DNA of 6,150 nt from a candidate division LCP-89 bacterium. Its GTDB lineage: Bacteria > Electryoneota > B3-LCP. The first letter of the stretch is position 1, and every line of letters starts with the position of its first letter. Below are positions 5,280 through 6,150 of this stretch, piece after piece. The DNA lies in the NCBI GenBank assembly GCA_025774735.1, contig JALGZU010000178.1, positions 1 to 6,150 of the forward strand. The letters run 5' to 3'. The position numbers and the translations under genes are program-made. A model generated the notes under the pieces. The model saw nothing but the letters and a program-made list of their open reading frames with translations, did no database searches and was not told the origin of the DNA.

Positions 5280-6150
5280 CAGGATGATAGTTGTCGGAAG
5301 CTCATTTGAATCGGTCGAGTGTTCCTCTATGTCCCAGCTACTTACAGTGAACTGCGCAGGATCGAAAATGCCATCGCTGCCAGCCTGTTTTTGAAAAGCG
5401 AAGGATGCTTCATCCCAAATAATTCCGGGATAAACACCGCATCGACCATACATCGTATATGTACCCGATGGAGCACTTGCAGGGACATTGACCGTTAATG
5501 AGCGCTGAATGTTGGCGAAAGGTGGCAGCTCCAGGGAACGATTAATCAGGGTGTAAACATCACCGGTCGGTATCTCCAGGTCGATCCAGCCATCGCCAGC
5601 AGAGGTAGCGGATTCGTTGCTGACCAACTCTGCGTCATAGCTTACAAGACCTCCACCCGAGGGAACCGGATCACCAGAGGTCAATGTCAAGGTAATTTCC
5701 CAATCGTAGGTTACCATTTCCATATGTTCCAGAACCAGGATCACATCGGGTTGAGACTGGCTCAGTGCACCAAAGACACTCAACCCTGGCGCCCATTCGT
5801 CCGTGATGCAGAGACCACCGCCGTTAAGGGTGGAGTAACCTGGAAGCGAGGTATGGGTGTGGGAGACACCGGTCATTGAATGAGTCACCGGATCCCACTG
5901 GTGAATGGCTCCGTTAGCTCCAGTCCAAGTTGAAGCATGCGCCCACAGCCAGGGACCATCCGGCGAATAATCGTCCCAGGCCAAACCCAGGATTGCCCAC
6001 AATGAATGTGACCACTGTCCTAAAACATTACCATCGCGGTCGAATTTGTAGATGTCTTCTCCCCAGGCGCCTGAAGAATAGAAGACATCTTCGCCGGGGT
6101 CATAAGCCAAAGCACGAACGGCATTGAGTTGCGCAGGTCCTGGGAATGTA
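5031..6150 (-). CDS. Secreted protein with propeller-like repeats and type IX/Por-type C-terminal sorting domain (5' end off the window)
   Basis: The last 372 residues of a secreted or surface-anchored protein. The frame is open to the right edge, so the true start and signal peptide are outside; no start codon within the window should be taken as real. From the visible N-terminus: residues about 11-105 (RALAYDPGEDVFYSSGAWG, YKFDRDGNVLGQW, LGLAWDD, HQWDPVT) look like blades of an NHL/kelch-type beta-propeller. Residues about 145-255 (ITLTLTSGDPVPSGGG, then VPASAPSGTYTMYGRCGVYPG and IIWDEASFAFQK) form a beta-sandwich-like domain that I recall in secreted proteins of FCB candidate phyla but cannot name. 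Residues about 291-372 are the sorting domain: YPNPFNPTTTISFTL, VTLTVYDVSGREVARLVDG, LPNGVYFAHL, KMLLLK. This domain directs passage through the outer membrane by the type IX system and is normally cleaved off. The sorting domain call is firm; catalytic function is not visible. Confidence 0.88.
   Translation of the reverse strand, partial: TFPGPAQLNAVRALAYDPGEDVFYSSGAWGEDIYKFDRDGNVLGQWSHSLWAILGLAWDDYSPDGPWLWAHASTWTGANGAIHQWDPVTHSMTGVSHTHTSLPGYSTLNGGGLCITDEWAPGLSVFGALSQSQPDVILVLEHMEMVTYDWEITLTLTSGDPVPSGGGLVSYDAELVSNESATSAGDGWIDLEIPTGDVYTLINRSLELPPFANIQRSLTVNVPASAPSGTYTMYGRCGVYPGIIWDEASFAFQKQAGSDGIFDPAQFTVSSWDIEEHSTDSNELPTTIILMEAYPNPFNPTTTISFTLLEAGNVTLTVYDVSGREVARLVDGCHQAGSHRATFSGDGLPNGVYFAHLTTAEHTLTQKMLLLK

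Noticed and set aside
6108..6110. TTG at 6110 as start of the secreted protein
   Set aside because: The frame continues open to the window edge with sequence of the same character (FPGPAQLNAVRALAYD), and no signal peptide follows the TTG.

Overview
All five genes that I can support lie on the minus strand, so transcription runs from right to left. The window suggests a didermic bacterium of the Fibrobacteres-Chlorobi-Bacteroidetes (FCB) superphylum or a neighbouring candidate phylum (Marinimicrobia-, KSB1- or Zixibacteria-like). The reasons are a secreted protein ending in a type IX secretion/Por-type C-terminal sorting module with the PNPFNP signature, a TonB-dependent receptor with an N-terminal carboxypeptidase-regulatory-like domain, a DUF4397 lipoprotein, and moderate GC with AT-rich promoter gaps. 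This placement is inference; there is no rRNA or phylogenetic marker gene in the window.

Right to left: (1) 5031-6150, the 3' part of a large secreted protein with propeller-like segments, a beta-sandwich-like domain and a C-terminal sorting domain, closed by a rho-independent terminator at 4982-5013. (2) 4097-4816, a lipoprotein with two DUF4397-like units, closed by a strong hairpin terminator at 4028-4056. (3) An apparent two-gene operon: a TetR-family repressor (3383-3925) followed after 20 bp by a 424-residue exported repeat protein (2088-3362). The operon starts at a good sigma70-type promoter whose spacer and -10 box are covered by a 22-bp inverted repeat, a textbook autoregulatory TetR operator. 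(4) An AT-rich 252-bp gap with several short inverted repeats and a possible promoter. (5) 1-1835, the N-terminal 611 residues of a TonB-dependent outer-membrane receptor that runs off the left edge.

The common theme is the cell envelope: four of the five products are exported, probably to the outer membrane or cell surface, and the fifth is the regulator of one of them. The most unusual item is the repeat protein. It has nine units with an exact 16-residue period (G-[ILV]-x-L-[AS]-G-[IL]-x-N core), then switches to a 14-residue period, and finishes in a beta-rich domain with a terminal phenylalanine. TetR regulators often sit beside efflux or metabolic genes; here the only operon partner visible is this surface-type repeat protein, so the pair is the best candidate for something undescribed. 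Nothing in the window points to CRISPR, an insertion sequence, a phage, tRNA or rRNA.
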